Positions 55,647 to 64,000 of a DNA stretch of 64,000 nt are shown here, piece after piece; positions within the stretch are counted from its first letter, which is position 1, and every line of letters starts with the position of its first letter. Source of the stretch: Lophium mytilinum. Lineage: Eukaryota; Ascomycota; Dothideomycetes; Mytilinidiales; Mytilinidiaceae. Position numbers and translations under genes: made by a program. The stretch lies in the NCBI GenBank assembly GCA_010093605.1, contig MU004193.1:186001-250000 (forward strand), read 5' to 3'. The notes beneath the pieces are model-generated. The model was not told where the DNA came from. It was given only the letters and a program-made list of their open reading frames with translations, and ran no database searches.

Positions 55647-56793
55647 AGATGGTTTCTCCAATGTCATTGAAGAATGGTCATAGACAGACAGTTTGAGTAG
55701 ATGTGATAGGGGATTAAGCGAGGATGGACCGGCATCACTACATCAGGATGCGTGAACAAGAACGCGAACATCGGAATATAGTGGTCCCTAGATTTGGACC
55801 AAGATTAACTACATCCTGTCATGCGTGGAAGACTACGGTCTTGGCGATATATCGAAGCTGAATACTACGCTGGGTAAGATGAATGGATCTAAGACCACGT
55901 GACATCCAGCTGATCTTCCCATAATCTCCATTCTCCTAGAGTATAAAAGTCCCACTGCCTTCTGCAATCGAACCTTCAGCGGACCAGGGTGGTTTGACTC
56001 GATTTAACTAAGGATGTTCAACGACCACATGTGGCGGCGGAGTTGGGTGCTCGGAAACCTCGTCTTCGCGTACATCATGGGCGCGATCGAAAGGCAAAGA
56101 GGACGCACTTGATGGTATCCGTGGGAGTTGAGTATCCAAACAGATGATGACTGCTCTGATGGGCGGCGCAGAAACGAGTCGAAATGATGACTAGCAGCAT
56201 AGCTTTCCAAAGCTAGATGGAACCATCCCATCCTTAATGACGCTAGCACCTTTGGCTCAAAACCACGGTCTACAGCGCGTAGGTACGACACTCCCAGTCA
56301 TTTTCACGCTTTTCTGGTATTCATCACCAGCAGAAGGTATAAATCTTCCACCGCGCCACTCCACTCCAACATGGACTGAAATATCGGATGATTTTGACGC
56401 CCGACACCGACTCCATGACTGACTGAAGTTCCTGGTTGATCCCACCACACCATTACCGCGAGCTCGCTTCCGAATTTCGATGCCCAACGAAGCAGCCACC
56501 GAAGACTGATCTGAGTGATTTTCCGTCTCTCCAACCCTCTCTGCCCTGAGAAAAAGAATCTCAAGCTCGCGAGCGAGGTTATATACCCACCCTCCCCCAG
56601 ACACCTCGTGATCATCACGTGGTTTACCTCAACCATTCTGCAGAACAATCTAGAGAGTGCCACTATTCAGACTGGCGACAGAGCGCTTAGGCACGTGAGC
56701 TCCACGTGCCACCCCCAATCTTCGTTCTCCGGCGATCATAAAACCCCTCGTCAGACCCGGTCTCTTGAATTCTTCAGGGAGATCTGGAAGGGG

Positions 56794-56813
56794 GGTGGCG
56801 GAGGATCAAAAGG
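56794..56813 (+). repeat. GGATCAAAA core repeat, forward copy
   Basis: GGTGGCGGAGGATCAAAAGG. An inverted near-identical copy lies at 57552-57572 and a related one at 14341-14360. Confidence 0.7.
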
Positions 56814-57551
56814 CGCAGATCTAGCCTGTGATGTGGTGGAGCTGCGGTCATTCAACGCATCTACGGCGCTGGACGCATGGAGTAGTGGCGAGGTGTGCTC
56901 TTTACAAAAAGCCATGACCAGTTCCGCGATGGGAGGTTTGCAAAATGCCAACACGGCCGGCGCCATGGAGGTGTGGTTGAGTGGAGAACTGATGCAGACG
57001 GCGAGGGTATGGGGTGTGGAGGACTACCTTCCAGGAGACGGTGATGAGTAGCAACACTCGCTAGTTTTTACGATACTCAGCAGTGGAAAAGGCGATCAAG
57101 ATGGTTTCATTCCTTTTAGAGAGTTCGGTGGTAGCAGCATACGAACCTGAGACGGGATCGGCACAGTGATTGCTCCAAGGCGAGCTAAGCGACGGGTGTA
57201 ACGCGGGAATAAGTTTCTGCGCGCACGGGAATAAGCGCTTGCGGGGAAGCACTAGCATTCACTAGAACACATAGGCGACGACCGAATTTGGAATTTCTCG
57301 GCGACGATTCAGTATGCCGTTTGCCTATGACACTAAATGGATCGCACTTTGGATGATGATCACCATCTCTACGCTGTCGAACGCCGGAATCCCCAGCGAC
57401 CGCCATGTGATTTTGCCAGGGCCAGTTCTAACGCCACACATCCTCCATGAGGCGTTATCGTGAAGACGTTGAACACACAGCCGGTCATCGTCGAATGTGA
57501 ATTGATGGTTTCGAACCCGGAAGTCCGCACACCATAAACCAGTGTCCTAGA

Positions 57552-57572
57552 GCCTTTTGATCCTCCACCGCC
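57552..57572 (-). repeat. GGATCAAAA core repeat, inverted copy
   Basis: On the minus strand this reads GGCGGTGGAGGATCAAAAGG plus C. It differs from the 56794 copy at two positions only. Confidence 0.7.
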
Positions 57573-58373
57573 TCCCTGTCCTGCAGAGCTCAAAGTTCGA
57601 AGGCGTGGAGAGATTTATACATCCCTCCCAGCTTACCAAGACGTGTCCACGTGATGAAAGGAGATCCACGTGGTATCTGCATCCCACCGACTTCGCAAGG
57701 CTGTTCTGCTGTCTTGTAGAGGCATCCGTTGATAGTTATCTATAGCAGTAGCGGTATCCTCACTCGTCAGATCACAAACATAACCCATCGACGTTTGAGA
57801 ACCTTTTTCGATAGATTTTCAGAATAAAACTACACTCACTTCTCTCCTCGGCGCCATTTTCAGTGTTCACCACATAGCCACGAGCATATTCCCCCCTAAT
57901 CCCTAAAACACCAAAACACCAGCCCCCAAAGCCCAGTCCAACCTCCGCTAGCAACGAAGCCCGGTAAACACCCCAATACACTACACGCTTCCAGCCTCAT
58001 CAGCCGTACCACATCAGCATACCACAAACCCAAATAGCATGAACAAGTAAAGTAAAACAATAAACGAAAGAGAAGTGTAAGACAATTCCGGGTATCTGTT
58101 ACGGCCCGCAGTGTATGCGAGTCCTGTGTTCGTCATATAACGCCACATCGCCGTTTTCAAGCCTCCAGCCTCTGGGAAGAAGCAAATACGATGAACCAAA
58201 GCGGGGGGAAGAATAGGGACGTCCAAAAGGAAGGAGTAAATCAATATTGTAGTATCGTGGTCCGTTGAGTTCGTTGAGCGCAGAAAGATCATATTGATCT
58301 CTTTTTGGGGGGGGCCAAAAGTGGCGGTAAAGGTGTCGGAGGGTACCGGGGGTGTTCGAGAATGGGAACGGTT

Positions 58374-59510
58374 TCATGATCCGAACATGCCTAGAGGCGT
58401 CGTCTCGCCTTCCATCGGCGTCGCCCCACTGTGATAGGGAGAGTTCGCAGAAATAAATTCCTCGTACTCGGGCAGGTTCGCATCAAAGCGACTGTCGTAC
58501 TCAGGCTCGGTCTTCAGCTTTAGTATCGCGGCATCCACTGGGTCCTCATGCTGCAGCGCCACGTGTCCGTTCGGTCGGTCCATGTGCATCTGTCCGTTCA
58601 GCTGGTCCATGTGCGCCTCTCCGTTCAACTGGCCCATTTGCGTAGGCATAGGCTGCGGCGCCGGCACCTGCGGGGTACTCCAGCGCAGGGCTGCCGCCTG
58701 CATCTGGAGATAATTGTCGATATTCGGATCTCCACAGTTTGCGTGCCTCAGGATCTCGTTCTTCAGGCCGATGATGTGGTTCTGCAACTCCCGAGTGGTA
58801 TTGTCCAGCTCGCGCTGCTCCGCCACAAGCGCGTCGTGCTCACTCTGCAGGCTCTTGTGTTGCAACTTCTTCTTCTCGCGGCACTTGTGGGCGGCCTTGC
58901 GGTTCAGCTCGAGCTTAGTGGCTTCGGATTGGGTGTCTTTGGAGCGTTTCTTCTTTTCCGGGCCCAGGCCGTCGATGTCGCGGGAGAGGGCGGACGAGCG
59001 GGCGCTGGGAAGTGGCTCGTTGGCGGGCGATTGTTCCATATCGTGCATCGAGGATCGTTTTCGGCCGCGTCGGGGGATGGGCGTCATGGTCTCGGTCTTG
59101 ACGGTGGCTGCTCGCTTGCGCGGTCGTGTGGAGGGCTGGTTGTCTTGGTGGTCGCTGTGCGCTGTTGCGAAGAGAGTTGCCGAAGACAGTGCGGCAGATG
59201 TCAATGGGCTTATATGCTGTGAGGGTGTGCGCTCTGATGAGCGCGCTGACTCCTGGTTGAAAGGGTCCATGGTTCCCAAAGAATCGTGCCGCTGGTCGGG
59301 GACGTCCCAGTACCCGCCCATCTGCTCCAATGGCAGCGAGTCGGAGCGGTCTGAGTGCGGGCCAGGGCTCTGGTGGTCGGAGGGCGGGGTGTACTGGGGC
59401 GTGAACTGGCCGTTGACGAGGAGGGTGGAATGTTTGTCGGGATACATTTCGAAGGGGCTGTCGAAGTGGCCCATAGCCCACTCGTCGGTTGGCGGGAAAG
59501 CCATTGACAT
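58374..59510 (-). CDS. bZIP transcription factor, ATF/CREB (Atf1-like) type
   Basis: A single exon encodes 378 residues. The basic region N-R-K-A-A-H-K-C-R-E-K-K-K (about residues 201-213) is the ATF/CREB form N-R-x-A-A-x-K-C-R. It continues into a leucine-zipper coil with heptad hydrophobics (L-Q-S-E-H-D-A-L-V, L-D-N-T-T-R-E-L, I-I-G-L-K-N-E-I-L). The N-terminal region is Ser/Pro-rich with S-P sites that could be targets of a stress MAP kinase, as in fungal Atf1. A short repeat Q-L-N-G-x-x-H-M-D occurs near residues 290-320. ATF/CREB bZIPs bind TGACGTCA-like sites and act in stress, conidiation and secondary metabolism. It lies next to the cluster but is probably a general regulator. Long plus-strand frames at 58548-59514 are antisense shadows. 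Confidence 0.88.
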   Translation of the reverse strand: MSMAFPPTDEWAMGHFDSPFEMYPDKHSTLLVNGQFTPQYTPPSDHQSPGPHSDRSDSLPLEQMGGYWDVPDQRHDSLGTMDPFNQESARSSERTPSQHISPLTSAALSSATLFATAHSDHQDNQPSTRPRKRAATVKTETMTPIPRRGRKRSSMHDMEQSPANEPLPSARSSALSRDIDGLGPEKKKRSKDTQSEATKLELNRKAAHKCREKKKLQHKSLQSEHDALVAEQRELDNTTRELQNHIIGLKNEILRHANCGDPNIDNYLQMQAAALRWSTPQVPAPQPMPTQMGQLNGEAHMDQLNGQMHMDRPNGHVALQHEDPVDAAILKLKTEPEYDSRFDANLPEYEEFISANSPYHSGATPMEGETTPLGMFGS

Positions 59511-60820
59511 TTAAGTATGGGCGGAGGTGGTCCGCGCGCCAGGCAAGGGAAGGATTTTGCAAATGAGGAGTGTTCTGGCGCTTTCTGGCAGTGTGCGATG
59601 ATAATTGACGGTGTGTGCGGGTGGTGTTTTGGTGAGGCCGCTGGAGAAGGTGGCAAACAGAGTCAAAAGGGCAGCGGGCAGCGGCGAGGGAAGTACTTGG
59701 GGCAGCCACTCGAGTGGGCGGAAAGCTGGGCCGGAGGAAGCTCCTGGACACTTGGACACTTGGAGCTCCTGGACTGCTGGACCCTCGTCTAGAATGGGAG
59801 GGGGAGGGGCTGATGGTAGGCTTTTTCGCTCTTGCTTGTCTGCGCAGCTTGTTGCTGGAGCTGGTGCCCACCGGGTCCCAGCGGTCACAGACGGTGCCGA
59901 TCCCCGCACGCTCGCCCATGGCAAACCGGAGTGCGCGCGAGCCCATGTGGCCCGTGCGCCATGGCATTCTTGCATTGCGCATCTCGCTGGGAGCGCGTGA
60001 CATCATCGGGCCAGCTCAGTTTTTCGACCCTCACCCGGATTGCTTTGCCGTGGCCAATCACACGGCACAACGGAGCTATCTACGCACCAATCGCAGGACT
60101 ACGTGGCTACCAGGCCCATCTATTCACAACCCACGCAGCACAGACACCATTGTGCCATCTGTGCCAACTGTGCCATCTGCGCCATCTGCATCTCGATAGC
60201 GACGTCATTGCTGCCAGCTAGGCCGCTTTCGGTAGTACGCGATGGTGAAGCTGCCGCGATCCGGGCCCTACCGACGAACAGTGGGGACGGCCGCTAGCAC
60301 TCCGATGGCTCCGCGGCCTGGGCTTCACTGGTTATCATTAAGGTTCCATGCTTCCTCACATCGGGGAGGGACCTGTTTGCCGGGTTCGAGCTGGAGACGT
60401 CTCGAAGTGTCTGCGCCACGAATTCATCAGGTTTCGAGGGAGCAACTGCCGCTTTGGAGCATGCGCCACAGCTGCTTGTTGAGTCTCGAACCATATGGCT
60501 GCATAATCACGCCGCCAGCTGAGATATTCCGTCTCGCAAGATGTTCAGGGCGGAGTGGGCGGGCAGCATAGCGGCCGAGCAGCTGCCGAGTTCCCATCCA
60601 CCGCAAGGTTTGATATGCAACGTTGCGTACACAGTCAGATCATTCAGATCTTCTGATATCCTGCTGAAGCCGTGTGTATCTTTTCACCTATCTGTCCACG
60701 CCCAGACTGTGAGACTGTGAGAGAAACAGGATTCAAGCAGCTGCGGTACCGCACCATCCGACGTAGCAGTTGTCGATCTCTACAATCTGTGCCCATCTTC
60801 GCTATTTTTGCCCATCTTCG
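59511..60820. promoter_or_regulatory. bZIP upstream region and gene-poor spacer
   Basis: G/C-rich upstream sequence with open frames on both strands but no conserved protein. A purine-rich direct repeat (GGACACTTGGACACTTGGA) lies at about 59750. Microrepeats at 60151 and 60790 are listed separately. Confidence 0.45.
60151..60192 (+). repeat. 9-nt tandem repeat, about 4.7 copies
   Basis: Units TGTGCCATC, TGTGCCAAC, TGTGCCATC, TGCGCCATC and a partial TGCATC. The unit would encode a Cys-Ala-Ile type tripeptide, but no gene covers it. Confidence 0.85.
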
Positions 60821-60827
60821 CTATTCT
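60790..60827 (+). repeat. 19-nt direct repeat, two copies
   Basis: TGCCCATCTTCGCTATTT starts at 60790 and recurs at 60809 as TGCCCATCTTCGCTATT, followed by a third partial CCATCTTCG. Confidence 0.85.
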
Positions 60828-61177
60828 CCATCTTCGAGATAAGGCAGCGCCGCGTAGAATACCCGAATTGCCAGCGAAACATCTCCTTTCACTCCTGACA
60901 TTGTTGACGAGGTACTGTGCCTATGAGCAGCCAAGGTGACGCCATTCCCGCCCGCATCTAGTTCCCACATTAGAAGAGGCACCGTTCCCCCAAAAGCCAC
61001 CGTGAAAGCGGTTCCGACTTCTAGCGCAGCGCCCCGGTTATCTTCTTCGATCTCAGCGCCCTCGCTTGGCCCTTGATTACCCACCAACATCGCCTCGGCA
61101 GTTTTCACTTTCAACGACAATAGCACATTTATAACAATGCGACCCTGTTGACTGTCCAGCCTTTGTGCGCGGAACAT
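60821..61177 (-). CDS. Hypothetical small protein, uncertain
   Basis: An open frame of 118 codons has balanced composition (E-E-D-N-R-G-A-A-L-E-V-G-T-A-F, V-P-L-L-M-W-E-L-D-A-G-G-N-G-V) unlike the low-complexity frames around it. The first codon of the open frame is not clearly the start; an internal Met lies about 30 codons in. I recognise no domain and see no clear upstream exon. It could be a real small gene or chance. Confidence 0.25.
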   Translation of the reverse strand: MFRAQRLDSQQGRIVINVLLSLKVKTAEAMLVGNQGPSEGAEIEEDNRGAALEVGTAFTVAFGGTVPLLMWELDAGGNGVTLAAHRHSTSSTMSGVKGDVSLAIRVFYAALPYLEDGE

Positions 61178-63161
61178 TCACGTGCATGACTCCGTGTCTG
61201 CAAGGCGAGCACCAATTCCCCCAAGCTCCCGCGAGGCAGACTTTGAGCTCTTCCCTGAGCTCCGCTCAAAACAACGCCATTGGTACTCCAGTGGTTGACA
61301 GCGACACAGCGATGTCTCGAAAGCCGGGATGGATATGAACTGTATTGCCTTGCGAAGATGAAGGGTAGGAGATGGCTTTCGCTGGACGTTCTCAAAATAG
61401 GTCCCTACCACTACCAACACGCCGCGTGCGCAATTTCAAACGTTTTCGACCTTCTTCTTGAATATTTTCCAACTTTTCCTAAACTTCTTCCCCAACATCT
61501 TCTCTCGTCGTCGCAAATCTAAGAGATCGTCGTGGTCGCATAGTGGCAGGGCCGCCGGAATCTTTTCCGAGATGCAGGGATGTGACGCCCCACCCGCAAC
61601 ACCCCTGCTCGCTCGCCGTCCCGGAACAGTTCCAGGCACATCGCTCCCGTGAAGTGTCACGTGGATTGTTTTCTGACAGTGTAGACTTCAGAACCTCCTT
61701 CGATTGCCTATTCTTGGCCGGTTGTTCCGCTTACATAAGCCCAAATACCGAGTAGGTAGCATCTGAAGAGGATGCATCAAAGCTCACCCCTCTTTAACGA
61801 TAGGCGCTACTCCGAGGAATCTCTCGCAGCATCCCAGTATCCAGGAGACGGTTCCGGTACACCTCACACCTCAAACTTCGAAACTCCGCAATGCATCACG
61901 ATCGCCGGTCAAGGTTGATGACTATGCCGCCTCCCCACAAGCGGCCCCGGCTCATCGTTGGAAGTAGATGGATTCAGGGTACATCGCATCTAGATGCTAC
62001 TCGCATCCCTGGATCTCGGGGCCCATGCCGGCCCCGCTATGACAACATACCAGTGTACAGGAGATACCTCACGATATGCTCTAATCCTCGTTAAAAATAC
62101 TGGCCCCATGCCGCTTCTACTACTAATGCATCAGTTCGAGTAAGTGGAGCACAACAACAGGAGGTGTCCTCTGCGCTGAAAAAGATCCGAGTACGTCATA
62201 TAAGACGTCTATCGAATCTCGAATCTCTAATCCAATCACGACGCTTACACGGTGCGGCAAGGGGTCCCGCCCCCCCGCGTGCTATAACGTACCTAGCATC
62301 AAGGAGGTGATTCCGATAACGCCCTGTCCGTAGCTTTCGAAAGCTAGCTAGAGTTCAAACCTTCATTTTCGCATAACCTCCACACACCGTCGAATCAACA
62401 GCCGTTCATGCGCTCTTTCAGGATTTTCAACCACGTTCTTCCAACCACAACATCACCTCATGGCCTATCCGGTCCATCCGACGTCAGCATCTAATTTCCA
62501 TACCATTCACTTCGATCTCTTTATCAAAACCCCGCAACGCTTGTGAAGTACAGTGAGGTACCTCAACCCCGCTCATGCAGCCTTGCGCCTAGGAGATGGC
62601 TCCGGCCGAAGGCTGAACAACCTTACACAGCATTTGTAAACGATTAGTTATGCAGATGTCAGCACACGCTCACAGCCGGGCAGCCGTTGGAAGACGCGTT
62701 AAAGCTTTTCGCTTCTGCGCTCCCTGCTCGTGGCGTTGTTAGGGTCGAGGAGTTGATTCCGAGTTGCTTTCACTTGCGGCCGCCGATATTTTCGCTTTCG
62801 GGCAGAATCGTCGGCTGACGTGCTTTATGGATTGTGTGCCGCGAGGCCATTTCGGCAGATGGGTGGGATGTGGATGGGTTCTGGGCTGTCGGGGCATAGG
62901 AAACCGATGCTCGTGTTGTTCGCGTCCAGGGCTGGATAGTGGATTGGTGTGATTTGGTGATGGCAGCTGGAATCTCCAATGGGAATCCGCCGAGAGATGC
63001 TCATTTAGGCTTTGAGATAATCGAAGCGAGCAGAGATATTTGAATGATTAGAGATCTTTGAACCGACCGCGATGTTCGATAATAGGAGAAACGTGAATCG
63101 TCCCTAGATCTGCTGCACAGTCCACGTGATTCTCTTTACAGCTTCTCCCATCTCAACCCCC
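61178..63161. other. Gene-poor spacer
   Basis: Two kilobases with only short frames (for example 61436-61660 and 62770-62979) lacking motifs. A CACGTG is at about 61660 and another at about 63124. No tRNA, terminal repeat or rRNA fragment is recognised. Confidence 0.5.
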
Positions 63162-64000
63162 TCAAGACCCAGCTTGCCGATTCCAGCTCATACCCACTGC
63201 TTCAACTCTCGCCTTAACCTCCTCGCCTAACCTCACGCCCACCATCCTCACAACCTCATCCGTACTCCCAATCCACTTCTCTACCATCGCCCTCGTCTTC
63301 TCAACAGCCTCTTTATCACCCACCTTCCACCCCGGAACCGCCCTAATCAATTCATCCGCCAACTCAACCCTCAGATACCCCGCCACATCCACCTCTTTCA
63401 CATCAACATCTCCAACCGCCCACGCAACCCGCAGCCTATACTCCCCCGGACACAACAGCACCGCATCCTTCACTTTCTTGAAATCCTCATGATACCGCCT
63501 AGGGTGGGCGGTGGGGTGGGCGGGCGCAACCTCCCCAATAAACCCCACAACCCCCTCCGCAAACACCCGACACTTCTCCCCCTCCTCCTCGGGGGTGGGT
63601 GGCGTCGCCAGCAAACACGGATACGGCAGTAGTACCAGCCTCAGCTCCAGCGTCCCAGGTAGGTATGCAGGCACGCGCCGCGGATCTCGCTGCCACTCCT
63701 CCGTGCGTAGGCTATCGATATACGCAACCAGCTGCTCGATCAGCGGTCGCACGTTCGCCATCCACGCGCGCTTCCCGGCTTCGTTGGCGGTGGTTAGCGG
63801 GCGCAGGTCCGGCTCTAACGCCTTGGTGAATTTGCGGAACAGGCGGAAGTGCGGGTCGGGGTTAGGGAGCTGGAGGACTGCTTTTGCCTGCGCGATTAAC
63901 ATTTCCTGGATATCCGCGAGCGCGATGCCCTGATCAGCAGGGAGTTCGGTCGGCCGCCAGGGGCGAGTGAGGAGGGGGATGAGCTGGACATGCTGGAACA
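63162..64000 (-). CDS. C-terminal part of an unknown protein, runs off the right edge
   Basis: The frame is open from the window edge to the stop at 63162, giving at least 279 residues. A Met at 63902 is internal, because the frame continues upstream with protein-like sequence (L-I-P-L-L-T-R-P-W-R-P-T-E-L-P). The protein looks mostly helical, with a Pro/Glu-rich loop (T-P-P-T-P-E-E-E-G-E-K) in the middle and a charged C-terminal coil. No signal peptide, membrane helix or known catalytic motif is seen in the visible part. Codon use is GC-rich, as in other genes here. I do not recognise the family. Confidence 0.65.
   Translation of the reverse strand, partial: FQHVQLIPLLTRPWRPTELPADQGIALADIQEMLIAQAKAVLQLPNPDPHFRLFRKFTKALEPDLRPLTTANEAGKRAWMANVRPLIEQLVAYIDSLRTEEWQRDPRRVPAYLPGTLELRLVLLPYPCLLATPPTPEEEGEKCRVFAEGVVGFIGEVAPAHPTAHPRRYHEDFKKVKDAVLLCPGEYRLRVAWAVGDVDVKEVDVAGYLRVELADELIRAVPGWKVGDKEAVEKTRAMVEKWIGSTDEVVRMVGVRLGEEVKARVEAVGMSWNRQAGS

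Larger units (their letters stand above)
55647..58373. other. Gene-poor field of CACGTG/TATA modules with GGAGGATCAAAAGG cores
   Basis: CACGTG sites occur at 55896, 56616, 56692, 56703, 57648 and 57667. TATA-like boxes follow at 55942 (plus), 56578-56585 (minus), 56738 (plus) and 57614-57619 (minus), each about 20-60 nt from a CACGTG. About 55-66 nt past three of these TATA boxes comes a purine-rich block of the type CAGGG...GGAGG(A)...CAAAA. Long frames such as 56515-57051 have no conserved feature. From 57760 the sequence is probably the 3' side of the bZIP gene. Nature unknown. Confidence 0.5.

Noticed and set aside
58548-59514. Plus-strand frames of 224 and 266 codons
   Set aside because: They are antisense to the bZIP gene, which has clear domain structure and codon use.
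1-64000. CRISPR arrays, rRNA genes or complete transposons
   Set aside because: No spaced identical repeats, rRNA sequence, transposase or reverse transcriptase motifs were seen on either strand.

Overview
The window looks like nuclear DNA of a filamentous ascomycete (Pezizomycotina). Genes lie on both strands, and I could rebuild introns of 46-77 nt with GT donors, CTRAC-like branch points and YAG acceptors in most of them. The protein families (Zn2Cys6 regulators, a CFEM/PTH11-type receptor, a HET-domain protein, a Ytp1-like membrane protein, several P450s) are typical of that group. Exon joins were inferred by eye from reading frame, splice signals and family motifs. No search was run, so species and exact substrates are not known.

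Layout. 0-5 kb: a gene start cut by the left edge, a DUF4267 membrane protein, a GPI-anchored PEBP-like protein and a Ytp1/DUF2427 membrane protein. 6.4-13.8 kb: two neighbouring Zn2Cys6 regulators and an MFS drug/polyamine-type transporter. 13.8-17.3 kb: no convincing gene, but a field of minisatellites and CACGTG/TATA modules. 17.3-32.9 kb: CFEM receptor, a P450, an F-box/ankyrin-like protein, a Cys-rich GPI-type protein, a DUF6604 protein, an alpha/beta hydrolase and a second MFS transporter. 33.6-37.8 kb: an intact HET-domain gene followed by dead DNA, namely a degenerate copy of part of that HET gene, a 50-nt tandem duplication and a frameshifted copy of the TRAPP subunit gene TRS31.

38.3-55.6 kb: an eight-gene sesquiterpenoid cluster. 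It holds P450-A, P450-B, an SDR, a secreted BBE-type FAD oxidase, an aristolochene-synthase-like terpene cyclase, a second SDR, an AflR-type Zn2Cys6 regulator and P450-C. The cyclase would convert farnesyl diphosphate to a bicyclic hydrocarbon, probably of eremophilane type. The P450s, SDRs and flavin oxidase would oxidise it, and the AflR-like protein would switch the set on. P450-B and P450-C share six intron positions and phases, so one probably arose from the other by duplication. No transporter or acyltransferase lies inside the cluster; the nearest MFS gene ends about 5.4 kb upstream of it.

55.6-64 kb: a second field of CACGTG/TATA modules sharing a GGAGGATCAAAA core with the field at 14 kb, an ATF/CREB-type bZIP gene, a long gene-poor stretch and a gene running off the right edge. 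The observations most worth following are the cluster, the dead gene copies at its left border, and the two related module fields.
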